Assembly: GCA_016490735.1 (NCBI GenBank)
Contig: JAEMWC010000104.1
Coordinates: 1,385,957-1,449,956, forward strand
From: Pachyseris speciosa
Lineage: Eukaryota > Cnidaria > Anthozoa > Scleractinia > Pachyseridae
Reading direction: 5' to 3'
Length of the DNA stretch: 64,000 bases
In this document: positions 21,999-33,148 of the stretch, piece by piece
How the letters are laid out: every line of letters begins with the position of its first letter
Numbering within the stretch: the first letter of the stretch is position 1
Made by a program: the position numbers and the translations under genes
The notes under the pieces: model-generated
The model's database searches: none
Seen by the model: only the letters and a program-made list of their open reading frames with translations
Told to the model about the DNA's origin: nothing

Positions 21999-22197
21999 GA
22001 AAAACTGTATACCATCCTCCAGTGAGAGTGGTGTATACTACTAAATTATGGAAATTACGCTTCTAATTACTATTACCGTAAAAGCTCTATTAAGAACCCC
22101 TCTCTTTTAAGCCCCCTCTCTAATAAGCCCCCGTTTGGGAGTCGGTTTTTGTAATAAGCCCCCTATCCCTAATAGTTGCTAGTACTACTAATAAATA

Positions 22198-22261
<64 letters not shown>
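22198..22261. repeat. ATT/GTT microsatellite
   Basis: About twelve ATT units are followed by about nine GTT units. Upstream (22080-22165) are AATAAGCCCCC repeats of a common MITE type. Confidence 0.95.
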
Positions 22262-22611
22262 CTGTGATTGCTAAGCCAATGGTACACCAGGAAAGAACTT
22301 GATTTCTCCCATGAGACCACACCAATTTTGGAATGGGTTCTTCCTGTCACTGCCCTTTTCCTTGACAATTTTTAAAACATCAGAGAATACTTTCAGTTCA
22401 TTAAGGAATCATGTTCCTCACATAGTGTAAATGTGTTTTGTGCCGAAAGACCCTCGATAACCACCTATTGACAAATTATTTTCAACTATACAGTTCACTG
22501 AGTCAAACAGTTAGGCTGATAAAATGGTATGGCTAAGTATAGTTAAATTATTTTAAGGTAGGTTTCAAATTAAAGAACACTACACACAAACCATACCCAT
22601 AACCTGAATAC

Positions 22612-22827
22612 AATTGAAGGGCTTGGTGGAAAACTATGCTAAGTGGATTTTTGGGAGTTTTTTTTTTTTTTGCTCCAAAATTGCTGGTTTTTAGCATTCA
22701 GGCTTGTTTTTATGTGATAAATATTGCCCTGTATTCTTTTTCGCTGCTTTGCGCTTAGTCTTCGAGAAAACACGGGCCAAAAAATGCGTTCACCTAAAAA
22801 TCCACTTAGCATAGTTTTCCTTCAATT
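22612..22827. mobile_element. MITE with AATTGAAGG ends
   Basis: The arms GAAAACTATGCTAAGTGG and the inverse at 22796-22815 match closely, with an 8-base insert (GCTTGGTG) in the left arm. AATTGAAGG and CCTTCAATT form the tips. Confidence 0.75.
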
Positions 22828-24263
22828 ACAAAATATGTTAACATGGTCACTCAAACAAGAAAATTTAGTAGCTTCTCAGTAAGATACCTCCCCTTTTCGA
22901 TAAAGAAAAAAATAAAACTAGAAGGGATTGTTATCCCATTTATTTTTTGTTTGTTCAGACGTTTTCTTGATAGTGAGATGTAACTTTCAGCAACAGCCTT
23001 TCAGAACAGCCTTCAAAAAAACGTTGGAGACTTTTCACTGAAAAGCAGGTGGATCAAAATTTAAAGAAGCCACTTTTTTGCCAGCTACCAGCACTTCAGG
23101 AGAAGACTACCTTGTACTAAATGAAATTTCCAATGAGCATACCCAAGATGAAATTACACCCTCAGTTTCAGAGGGGGGTAAAAAAAAAATTTAAATTATT
23201 CCTAAAATTTAATTTTCCATCTGTTATCTGTGGGTCATTCACTTTGCTTTTCCACAGCGGCCCAAAAGGGTCAATCACAAATCAATTTGCCAAAACAAAA
23301 ATCAGTTTCCCATAACATGAAACAGGTTCTCAAAATACAAACAATTTCCCGAAACACAAGTCAGTTTACCATCATCATTCACTGAAACACCTGTAATAGG
23401 CTAATCATAGTAAGTGCACTGCATAAGATGTTCAGCAATACCATATCACACTGCCTAATTCTTAGGAGCTATGAAAGCCCTGTAATGCTACAAAAGGTAT
23501 CAGGTCAATACCGTACCCCAATTACCATGCAAAACATCTGCCACAAATATGCTTATGTCTCAAAAATTATGCTAACTCTACCAACAGTAAGGAAAACATT
23601 AAGTGTCTATAAAATTATGCTCATAAGAGTGATGATTTTTGTAAAAATCTGTTTTCCATACATAATACATGCCATTTTCCATTCCTTTCTCTCCAAAACA
23701 CTGGAGTAGTTCCTATTCAAGTCTTACTGTATAGCCAAGGTAATCACCTATTTCAAAAGCATAATCTGAACTCACATCAACGTCAAAATGGCATCTGTAT
23801 GCAAGACAATGTCATAGTATTGGGAAATTGATTTTGATTTGATAAATTGGTTTGTGATTTCGGTCTCCGTAATTTTTCAAAAGCAGCTTTCATTTTAGCC
23901 CAATGACCTTAACCACCTAACCTGGTCTTTCATGATAGTCATAATATAAGTGGATGGAGAGACAACCACGACTACGAGTAAATTATTTTAAACTGGATTT
24001 TCTAAGGCCATTTCAAGGTCTCTCTCGAAATTGAGCTGGGCTGAGCTGAAACACGACTTCGAGTCGATTGTAAGCAGTGGACGGTTCGATTTCGTGCGCA
24101 AAACAAAATTCAACGGCTGCGTTTCACTCGCCCGATCGGTAAACTTGCCTTGCCTGTGCAACAGAAATTCCATCGCCCCGAAAAGTTTCAGGAGCGGCCC
24201 ATTCCCCGTGAGTACCCCAGAGAAAAACAAAAACTCATACCAAACAACAACAATTGTGGACGA
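22828..24263. other. No gene
   Basis: AT-rich sequence without a credible coding region. Short frames at 23988-24230 on either strand have no recognisable domain or splice context. Confidence 0.5.
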
Positions 24264-24334
24264 GTTGTCAACCGGTACTTTGACAAATGCAAAATTTGCA
24301 ATTAATCTACTCTATAGATAGCTCTAAAATTTCG

Positions 24335-27300
24335 CAAAAAAGGCACTCAATATATTATACAGACAGAATATTTCGCGGAGATTGAAATTTCATTACCGGC
24401 GAAGTAGTCAATCAACACATTATACAGAGAGATTATTTCGCAGTTATTGACATTTCAATAACGGCGAAGTAGTCAATCAACATCTTATACAGAGAGAAGA
24501 TTTCGCAGTTAGTGTAATTTCATTAACGGCGAAGTAGTCAATCACGATTATAGAATAGAAGGAATATTTCGCAGTTAGTGTAATTTCATTAACGGCGAAG
24601 TAGTCGATCTCAATAATAGAATAGAAGGAATATTTCGCAGTTAGTGTAATTTCATTAACGGCGAAGTAGTCAATCACAATTATAGAATAGAGGGTATATT
24701 TCGCAGTTAGTGTAATTTCATTAACGGCGAAGTAGTCAATCACAATTATAGAATAGAAGGGATATTTCGCAGTTAGCGTAATTTCATTAACGGCGAAGTA
24801 GTCGATCTCAATAATAGAATAGAAGGAATATTTCGCAGTTAGCGTAATTTCATTAACGGCGAAGTAGTCGATCTCAATAATAGAATAGAAGGGATATTTC
24901 GCAGTTAGTGTAATTTCATTAACGGCGAAGTAGTCGATCTCAATAATAGAATGGAGGGTATATTTCGCAGTTAGCGTAATTTCATTAACGGCGAAGTAGT
25001 CGATCTCAATAATAGAATAGAAGGGATATTTCGCAGTTACTGTAATTTCATTAACGGCGAGGTAGTCGATCTCAATAATAGAATAGAGGGTATATTTCGC
25101 AGTTAGCGTAATTTCATTAACGGCGAAGTAGTCGATCTCAATAATAGAATAGAAGGGATATTTCGCAGTTAGTGTAATTTTATTAACGGCGAAGTAGTCG
25201 ATCTCAATAATAGAATAGAAGGAATATTTCGCAGTTAGCGTAATTTCATTAACGGCGAAGTAGTCGATCTCAATAATAGAATAGAAGGAATATTTCGCAG
25301 TTAGTGTAATTTCATTAACGGCGAAGTAGTCGATCTCAATAGTAGAATAGAAGGGATATTTCGCAGTTAGTGTAATTTCATTAACGGCGAAGTAGTCAAT
25401 CACAATTATAGAATAGAAGGGATATTTCGCAGTTAGCGTAATTTCATTAACGGCGAAGTAGTCGATCTCAATAATAGAATAGAAGGAATATTTCGCAGTT
25501 AGCGTAATTTCATTAACGGCGAAGTAGTCGATCTCAATAATAGAATAGAAGGGATATTTCGCAGTTAGTGTAATTTCATTAACGGCGAAGTAGTCGATCT
25601 CAATAATAGAATAGAGGGTATATTTCGCAGTTAGCGTAATTTCATTAACGGCGAAGTAGTCGATCTCAATAATAGAATAGAAGGGATATTTCGCAGTTAG
25701 TGTAATTTCATTAACGGCGAAGTTGTCAATCTCAATAATAGAATAGAGGGTATATTTCGCAGTTAGTGTAATTTCATTAACGGCGAAGTTGTCGATCTGA
25801 ATAATAGAATGGAGGGAATATTTCGCAGTTAGTGTAATTTTATTAACGGCGAAGTTGTCAATCTCAATAATAGAATAGAGGGAATATTTCGCAGTTAGTG
25901 TAATTTCATTAACGGCGAAGTTGTCGATCTCAATAATAGAATAGAAGGAATATTTCGCAGTTAGCGTAATTTCATTAACGGCGAAGTTGTCAATCACAAT
26001 TATAGAATAGAGGGTATATTTCGCAGTTAGTGTAATTTCATTAACGGCGAAGTAGTCAATCACAATTATAGAATAGAAGGGATATTTCGCAGTTAGCGTA
26101 ATTTCATTAACGGCGAAGTAGTCGATCTCAATAATAGAATAGAAGGAATATTTCGCAGTTAGCGTAATTTCATTAACGGCGAAGTAGTCGATCTCAATAA
26201 TAGAATAGAAGGGATATTTCGCAGTTAGTGTAATTTCATTAACGGCGAAGTAGTCGATCTCAATAATAGAATTGAGGGTATATTTCGCAGTTAGCGTAAT
26301 TTCATTAACGGCGAAGTTGTCGATCTCAATAATAGAATAGAGGCTATATTTCGCAGTTAGTGTAATTTCATTAACGGCGAAGTTGTCAATCTCAATAATA
26401 GAATAGAGGGTATATTTCGCAGTTAGTGTAATTTCATTAACGGCGAAGTTGTCGATCTGAATAATAGAATGGAGGGAATATTTCGCAGTTAGTGTAATTT
26501 TATTAACGGCGAAGTTGTCAATCTCAATAATAGAATAGAGGGAATATTTCGCAGTTAGTGTAATTTCATTAACGGCGAAGTAGTCGATCTCAATAATAGA
26601 ATAGAAGGAATATTTCGCAGTTAGCGTAATTTCATTAACGGCGAAGTTGTCAATCACAATTATAGAATAGAGGGTATATTTCGCAGTTAGTGTAATTTCA
26701 TTAACGGCGAAGTAGTCAATCACAATTATAGAATAGAAGGGATATTTCGCAGTTAGCGTAATTTCATTAACGGCGAAGTAGTCAATCACAATTATAGAAT
26801 AGAGGGTATATTTCGCAGTTAGTGTAATTTCATTAACGGCGAAGTAGTCAATCACAATTATAGAATAGAAGGGATATTTCGCAGTTAGCGTAATTTCATT
26901 AACGGCGAAGTAGTCGATCTCAATAATAGAATAGAAGGAATATTTCGCAGTTAGCGTAATTTCATTAACGGCGAAGTAGTCGATCTCAATAATAGAATAG
27001 AAGGAATATTTCGCAGTTAGTGTAATTTCATTAACGGCGAAAAGTAGTCGATCTCAATAATAGAATAGAAGGGATATTTCGCAGTTAGCGTAATTTCATT
27101 AACGGCGAAGTAGTCAATCACAATTATAGAATAGAGGGTATATTTCGCAGTTAGTGTAATTTCATTAACGGCGAAGTAGTCAATCACAATTATAGAATAG
27201 AAGGGATATTTCGCAGTTAGCGTAATTTCATTAACGGCGAAGTAGTCGATCTCAATAATAGAATAGAAGGAATATTTCGCAGTTAGCGTAATTTCATTAA

Positions 27301-28455
27301 CGGCGAAGTAGTCGATCTCAATAATAGAATAGAAGGAATATTTCGCAGTTAGTGTAATTTCATTAACGGCGAAAAGTAGTCGATCTCAATAATAGAATAG
27401 AAGGGATATTTCGCAGTTAGTGTAATTTCATTAACGGCGAAGTAGTCGATCTCAATAATAGAATAGAAGGAATATTTCGCAGTTAGCGTAATTTCATTAA
27501 CGGCGAAGTAGTCGATCTCAATAATAGGATAGAAGGAATATTTCGCAGTTAGTGTAATTTCATTAACGGCGAAGTAGTCAATCACAATTATAGAATAGAA
27601 GGGATATTTCGCAGTTAGTGTAATTTCATTAACGGCGAAGTAGTCGATCACAATAATAGAATGGAAGGGATATTTCGCAGTTAGTGTAATTTCATTAACG
27701 GCGAAGTAGTCAATCACAATTATAGAATAGAAGGGGTATTTCGCAGTTAGTGTAATTTCATTAACGGCGAAGTAGTCGATCTCAATAATAGAATAGAAGG
27801 AATAAATCGCAGTTAGTGTAATTTCATTAACGGCGAAGTAGTCGATCACAATAATAGAATGGAAGGGATATTTCGCAGTTAGTGTAATTTCATTAACGGC
27901 GAAGTAGTCAATCACAATTATAGAATAGAAGGGGTATTTCGCAGTTAGTGTAATTTCATTAACGGCGAAGTTGTCGATCTCAATAATAGAATAGAGGGTA
28001 TATTTCGCAGTTAGTGTAATTTCATTAACGGCGAAGTTGTCGATCTGAATAATAGAATGGAGGGAATATTTCGCAGTTAGTGTAATTTTATTAACGGCGA
28101 AGTTGTCAATCTCAATAATAGAATAGAGGGAATATTTCGCAGTTAGTGTAATTTCATTAACGGCGAAGTTGTCGATCTGAATAATAGAATAGAGGGAATA
28201 TTTCGCAGTTAGCGCAATTTCGTGAACGGCGAAGTTGTCGGGTATATTTCGCAGTTAGTATAATTTCATTAACGGCGAAGTAGTCGATCACAATTATAGA
28301 ATGGAAGAGTATTTCGTAATTAGTGTAATTTCATTCACTGCGAAGAAGTCGATCTTGAAATAGAATGGAGGTTATATTTCGCAGTTAGTGTAATTTCATT
28401 AACGGCGAAGTAGTCAATCACAATGACAAAATAGAGGGTATATTTCGCATGCAGT
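24335..28455. repeat. 66-bp satellite, left arm, with 660-bp higher-order repeat
   Basis: About 62 units. Each has a 32-bp near-palindrome beginning TTCGCAGTTAGTGTAATT and ending CATTAACGGCGAA, and a 34-bp linker such as GTAGTCGATCTCAATAATAG. Linkers come in a few forms (TAGTCGATCTC, TAGTCAATCACAATTA, TTGTCAATCTC, TTGTCGATCTG). The order of forms repeats every ten units: the block starting at 24720 recurs at 25380, 26040 and partly at 26700. Because 66 is a multiple of three, a stop-free 792-codon minus-strand frame spans 24477-26855. It encodes only the 22-residue repeat and is not a gene. Confidence 0.97.
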
Positions 28456-28486
28456 TAGATCTAAAGAAAGTGTGCTATCTTTAATC

Positions 28487-28512
28487 ATGGCGGACGAAAC
28501 TATATTCAGCAG
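28487..28512 (+). other. Possible first coding exon beside the satellite
   Basis: ATGGCGGACGAAACTATATT followed by CAGCAG|GTACGT looks like a short first exon (M-A-D-E-T-I-F-S) with a good donor and a YY1-like initiator context. No second exon was found downstream, so this is only a candidate. Confidence 0.3.
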
Positions 28513-29280
28513 GTACGTTTTTGGCAGCTTATTTTTATGAGGGTTTGCATTGATTTCGTACTTTAAAGAGTACGGAGAGTTTAGTATAACTTTTTTTTTC
28601 TCCTGTTTTTTGAGAAAACTCTGGATTCAGGAAACCGAACTTGGTCACTGTACAAGTGATGAAGCACGAGAAAGAAAACCTTTAATGAGTTAGGTTCTTT
28701 TTCTTAGTTATGTACTGACGTCGTTTGCACAATTAAAGTAAATCAAGAAGTTGAACAGCTGGGTTAACTTTGTTGTTGTGAAAACGTTTAGAGGTTTAAC
28801 TTCTTTTTCATATTGATCAGTCATCCTAGAACTTAATGGTTTATGTTTACACAGTAGTGACACAGTTGTTGCGGGATGTTTATTTGTCTTAGAATTTCAA
28901 TTGAAACAAAATAAAATCTTATCAAGTCTGCGTCGCTTTGTCCGCGACGTTTAGTTTTTGTCCGTATACTATTCTCTTTCGCTTTCCGCTTCCCTCGGTT
29001 CCTTAAGTGTGATTTCCTTGGCATGGTAAACGCACAGATGTGAGTACGGGAAATAAAATAAAGTTAAACTAGGGCGGCAAGACATGAATACCGAAAACAA
29101 GAAACTACGAAAACATTGACCACATCGACAAAAATGCATACAAAGACATAAAAAGAAGAACTGTTATTTCATTTCCGATTCAACATCCTCAGCGAAATAC
29201 ATAAAAACAAATGAAATAAGCTGTACGAAGTTTAAAACATTTGTTAACAGCGAAAAAAAGACGTTCATAATGATGAAAGT
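28513..29280. other. No gene
   Basis: Interior of the satellite-armed element. No domain, repeat array or RNA gene seen. Confidence 0.5.
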
Positions 29281-29591
29281 TAGTCTCCTTCGCAGCCGTT
29301 ATTAGGATCGTCCCGTAACGCACCTCCCCACTAACAGCTGCTCACTCGAGCTCTGCATTCCTTTCCCTCTGTTAAAGAGAACCAATAAAATGCATGTAAC
29401 TCTTGGCAGCTGCGCCAATCATATTTCTTGTTATATTTGCCGCTAAAAACACAGCAAGACGAGGATTAGGACCAGGTTTCTAGAAAATGGAAGCCTGCTC
29501 CTTATTGGCCAGTTTGAGGGAAAGGAATGCAAAGCTCGAGTGAGCAGCCGTTAATGGGGAGGAGCGTTGCGTGACGACCCAAACAACGGCT
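29281..29591. mobile_element. MITE with TAGTCTCCTTCGCAGCCG ends
   Basis: Arms of about 75 bp containing GCTGCTCACTCGAGCT match in inverse orientation, with a divergent tip on the right (AACGGCTTAGC). A relative is at 32434-32537. Confidence 0.7.
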
Positions 29592-29613
29592 TAGCTCAGT
29601 AGCTCTCGTAACT

Positions 29614-29898
29614 AGGGGGCTGTTTAGATGCGAAAACTCGCACCGGCGCGAGTTTCATACCGGGGCGACTTTTGCCCCGGCGTGAGTTCACACCGGTTCC
29701 CTCTCCCAGCTCTGTATTCACCGAAAAATTTCACCACCGGCGCGAGTTCACCCTGGTTCCTGCATTGGAGCGAGAACTGTCGTTCCGGTGCGAAATCTCG
29801 CAACGTTATTATACAAACGTATACAGTGCTGCAAGAGGGAACCGGAGTGAACTCGCGCCGGGGTGAAAGTCGCCCCGCTATCATATAAACACCCCTTA
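29614..29898. mobile_element. GC-rich foldback MITE with AGGGGGCTGTTTA ends
   Basis: Left arm AGGGGGCTGTTTAGATG and inverted right arm AAGGGGTGTTTATATG, then matching GGGGCGACTTT and CCGGCGCGAGTTCA blocks in both arms. No gene. Confidence 0.7.
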
Positions 29899-29911
29899 GG
29901 TTAACTACCGT

Positions 29912-29935
29912 CAGGAGCCCATTGATGGGCTCCTG
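29912..29935. repeat. Perfect hairpin
   Basis: CAGGAGCCCAT and ATGGGCTCCTG form an 11-bp stem with a two-base loop next to the GC-rich MITE. Downstream there is no T run, so a terminator role is not supported. Confidence 0.7.
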
Positions 29936-30103
29936 CTACCGTTAGAACGTATTGGTTTCGTCTTTCGCTGAACTCGGCCCAGGGGTGTTTCTGTTTATGG
30001 CAAAACGTCATTGACTCTCACTCCTCTCAAAATTATAGTTATACCTGTGGTAGTTTCTATAATTGATTGTTTTCAATCGAACTTTCTTTTGCATGAATAA
30101 TGT

Positions 30104-30289
30104 CTACTCGATTATTCTTACGTCTTTGCTGTTGAGAGTTTTTATCCAGTCTACATCATCCGGAAATTGGACAAGATATCCGTTGACTTTGTCGTAATCC
30201 ATAATCGTGCCCTTTACCCAACCAAGATACTTAACAACTCCGTCAACATTCTCTTCGTACTCTACTTCAACCCGTGTCCCAACAGATAT
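30104..30289 (-). other. Coding-like segment, possibly a Tudor/SH3-like C-terminus
   Basis: A stop-free frame ends at TAG 30104 and reads S-V-G-T-R-V-E-V-E-Y, then W-V-K-G-T-I-M-D-Y-D-K-V-N-G-Y-L-V-Q-F, then D-W-I-K-T-L-N-S-K-D-V-R. The alternation of V-E-V, W-x-K-G-T-I and Y-L-V-x-F is like a small beta-barrel of the Tudor/SH3 type. The upstream edge merges into the satellite linker at 30283-30300 and no acceptor is seen there. Either a last exon of an element gene or a captured piece of one. I do not recognise the protein. Confidence 0.35.
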
Positions 30290-30930
30290 TTAGAGGAAAC
30301 CTTTCGCCGTTAATGAGATTCCATTAACTGCGAAGTTTGTGGTCCCAACATATATTTAGAGGAAACCTTTCGCCGTTAATGAGAAACCATTTACTGCGAA
30401 ATTTGTGGTCCCAAAATATATTTAGAGGAAACCTTTCGCCGTTAATGAGATTCCATTTACTGCGAAATTTGTGGTCCCAACATATATTTAGGGGAAACCC
30501 TTCGCCGTTAATGAGATTCTATTTGCTGCGAAATTTGTGGTCCCAACAGATATTTAGTGGAAGCCCTTCGCCGTTAATGAGATTTCATTAACTGCGAAGT
30601 TTGTGGCTCCAAGAAATATTTAGAGGAAACCCTTCGCCGTTAATGAGATACCATTTACTGCGAAATTTGTGGTCCCAAAACATATTTAGAGGAAACCTTT
30701 CGCCGTTAATGAGATTCCATTTACTGCGAAGTTTGCGGTCCCAACGAATATTTAGAGGAAGCCCTTCGCCGTTAATGAGATTCCATTAACTGCGAAGTTC
30801 GTGGTTCCAACATATATTTAGAGGAAACCCTTCGCCGTTAATGAGATTCCATTTACTGCGAAATTTTAGAGGAAAACCTTTCGCCGTTAATGACATTGCA
30901 ATAACTGCGAAATTTTCCTTCGGTATATAA
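30290..30930. repeat. 66-bp satellite, right arm (inverted core, different linker)
   Basis: About ten units carrying the reverse complement of the left-arm core (TTCGCCGTTAATGAGATT, then ACTGCGAA) joined by a different 34-bp linker, GTGGTCCCAACATATATTTA and GAGGAAACC. The unit is again 66 bp. The linker is almost identical to the edge of the coding-like segment at 30275-30300. Confidence 0.95.
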
Positions 30931-31028
30931 TAAAAGTATACTGATAAATGTTTTGGCGAAATTTTATTACATTTCTGTAGATAAAATTAACTGCAAAATT
31001 TTCATTTATATATATACCCGTTGTCAAC

Positions 31029-32433
31029 AGTTCTTCGCGTGAAGTTTACGATACCTGCGATCGGTCTTCATCTTGATTCTTCTAGTTCCTTACAAGTGAT
31101 TCGTCATCCCTTCTTCCGCGAATATTGCTGTCCATGCCTGGTCTTCATAACCATGAGGCTCCTTCGAGCTCCTCGCCGATTCCGTTCTAGTTCCACTTCA
31201 GAAATGAAGTTAATTTGGTCTTCACCCTACACATGGCCTGACTCTGACTCCGAGGACGAGGAGGACATGATTCCAACACAATTTTGACTACTGCCAGGCT
31301 TCTACCCTCCAGTATGTGCTTCGATGACCCCAACAAACGCTTGCAAAAACAGAGATTGACTGAGAAGCTATCTTTCAATCGTTCCCGGGATGACGTCACC
31401 AACCTCGTTGGCCCTGACTCCCTTTTACTCGGCCGTGCAACAAATTGAATGAGACTTTGGCTGTCCATAAAAAATCGAGGATTCAACCAAATCCAATAAT
31501 TCTTTCGCCGAAATACTTTGAATGATAAGTAGATTTATTTAGGCGAAAAAAATTTTTGGGGGTTAGGTGCACTTTAAAACAATCGGTGCTAATTATACAG
31601 ACAATATATTTGCTATATTGCATTGTATTTTTATGCGCGATTGAGAAGCCATATCAGAAACTCGTGCTTCGTGTTTCATCAGGGGTTCCAAACATCTAAT
31701 GTAGAAACTCAAAAAGATGAAAACTATCGGAGGTAACCTCTACAGGGTTCATCTGACAAAGGCATAAAGTGCCTATTCAAGATGGCGTCAAAGGTGAATC
31801 TCCGTCTAAGCTCCGGTGCCGATACTTGCGTCTAATGTTGTTGAAAATCCCGCATACCGCGGCAAAAGTGGCAGGTTAAAACCGCTGAATTCCCCCGCTT
31901 ATGTCCCGCATTCCCCGGGTATGGGGGTGCGGGGCTTTCCACTGACTAGCGCATTACCAGCTTACTTAGGCACTATCAAAACAAGTACAGGATACTGAAC
32001 GCCAACGAAATTTTGATGGCACGTGGTCCCATCTCATAATTTTTTTCGCACCGCTTCCTTTCCAAAGATTTAGCGCTGGATTTGCTTATGACTTACGGAA
32101 CTAGTTTTTTTTGGACGAGGCCAAAATCAAGCTGGCCTCAAATTTCTCAGTGGAGCGTTGTGTGGATCGACTTGGCCTAAATTCATCAACATCATCCACT
32201 GTTGGTTCTCTTATCCTAAACTTATTCTCGACAGCGAGAAAGTGATAAGCTTGGTGAAACAGAAAAGCCCGCTGTCGTTCGAATAGAAAAAGGATCAGCC
32301 AAGCCAGAAAGGCAATGTTCGAGGTCGCATATTTCGACAAGAAACCAAGCTAATGTAATGCGTGACTACTTTATTTGAATGACAGATGTGTGGTTTAAAG
32401 TTTACTTTAGAATTTACGCTTTCGCATATTAGC
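31029..32433. other. No gene; MITE-like piece
   Basis: The frame at 31021-31287 ends in an acidic D-S-D-S-E-D-E-E-D stretch but has no recognisable domain. Around 31850-31970 GC-rich sequence resembles a common foldback (CCCCCGCTTATGTCCCGC). A short minus-strand frame at 32101-32340 is of unknown meaning. Confidence 0.4.
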
Positions 32434-32537
32434 TAGTCTCCTACGCAGCGGTTCTTTCTCTCGTCACGCAACGCTGCTGGCGAGGAGCGTTGACGAGACG
32501 AGCGTGACGAGACAAAGAACGGCTGCGTAGGAGACTA
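32434..32537. mobile_element. Short MITE with TAGTCTCCTACGCAGC ends
   Basis: Near-perfect foldback of 104 bp (TAGTCTCCTACGCAGCGG and its inverse). Same tip family as 29281-29591. Confidence 0.85.
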
Positions 32538-32654
32538 CATATTAGCGTACGTTAACTCACGTATACCTGAGTTCTTCGCGGACTTATGGAGGGTTGCAGG
32601 AGGCAACACAGTGCCTAATTCGTTTAATAGATCCACTACCAGAAGACTATTTTT

Positions 32655-32880
32655 CGATATTAACAACAACAACAACATGCTTTATTTTCCCCATTTAGTG
32701 ACATTACAGACATACAATTTTTATTACAGACATACAATCGTTTAAATAAAAAGAAAAAGATGGGACTGGCTACCTGAAATAACCATAAAGTTAAAAAGGG
32801 CAGGCAGCCAGTTTAACAAAACTGAACATACTAATTTAGGTCGGTACACAAGCAGATACAAACATACATACACACATGTA
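32655..32880 (-). mobile_element. LINE 3'-end remnant
   Basis: On the minus strand the sequence ends AATAAAGCATGTTGTTGTTG: a poly(A)-like signal followed by a GTT microsatellite tail, the usual 3' end of CR1/L2-type LINEs. No coding part remains. Confidence 0.5.
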
Positions 32881-33015
32881 ACAAAACGGTGCACAGTACT
32901 GATATTGCGTCGATATTATTAGTCCATGTTAAATTTTCGTCAATAAATACACAACACCTCACCAGATTGACATAACTGTCTGAAACCTACATTTCTCCGA
33001 AAATTTTCCCGCAGA

Positions 33016-33139
33016 TAGACTGCGAGTAATTTCGGCGATGGATTGCCGGGCGGGCGAAAGACACCGCAGCTTCGCGTGCGCACGTGCCTGTCGCTTGCTC
33101 CACAATCCATCGCCGAAAGTAGAGATTACTCGCAGTCTA
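33016..33139. mobile_element. MITE with 9-bp duplication
   Basis: The ends TAGACTGCGAGTAAT and its inverse are perfect tips of a 124-bp foldback that includes CAATCCATCGCCGAAA. TCCCGCAGA is duplicated at 33007-33015 and 33140-33148, which fits a Mutator-like mover. Confidence 0.9.
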
Positions 33140-33148
33140 TCCCGCAGA

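Larger units (their letters stand above)
24264..31028. mobile_element. TIR element with 66-bp satellite arms
   Basis: Left tip GTTGTCAACCGGTA and right tip, inverted, GTTGACAACGGGTA are followed on both sides by alignable sequence (AAATGCAAAATTTGCA against AAATGAAAATTTTGCA, then TAAAATTTCGC, then ATATTATAC) before the satellites start. Arms are inverted relative to each other. No target duplication is obvious. The interior (28460-30290) holds a possible 26-nt first exon, two MITEs and a short coding segment on the minus strand. The architecture parallels the 39-bp satellite-armed element at 8184-12350. Superfamily unknown. Confidence 0.6.

Noticed and set aside
24477..26855. 792-residue protein
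   Set aside because: It is satellite DNA with a period divisible by three. The frame has no unique sequence and no start context.
24335..28455. CRISPR-like array (palindromic 32-bp repeat, 34-bp spacer)
   Set aside because: The linkers are a handful of recurring variants, not unique spacers. The unit is part of a TIR element in eukaryotic sequence, and there are no cas genes.
29589..29603. tRNA or tRNA-derived SINE (GGCTTAGCTCAGTAG resembles an A box)
   Set aside because: No B box follows at the right distance and no cloverleaf can be drawn. The sequence is the edge of a MITE.
29912..29935. Intrinsic terminator
   Set aside because: A perfect hairpin, but no T run and no bacterial context.
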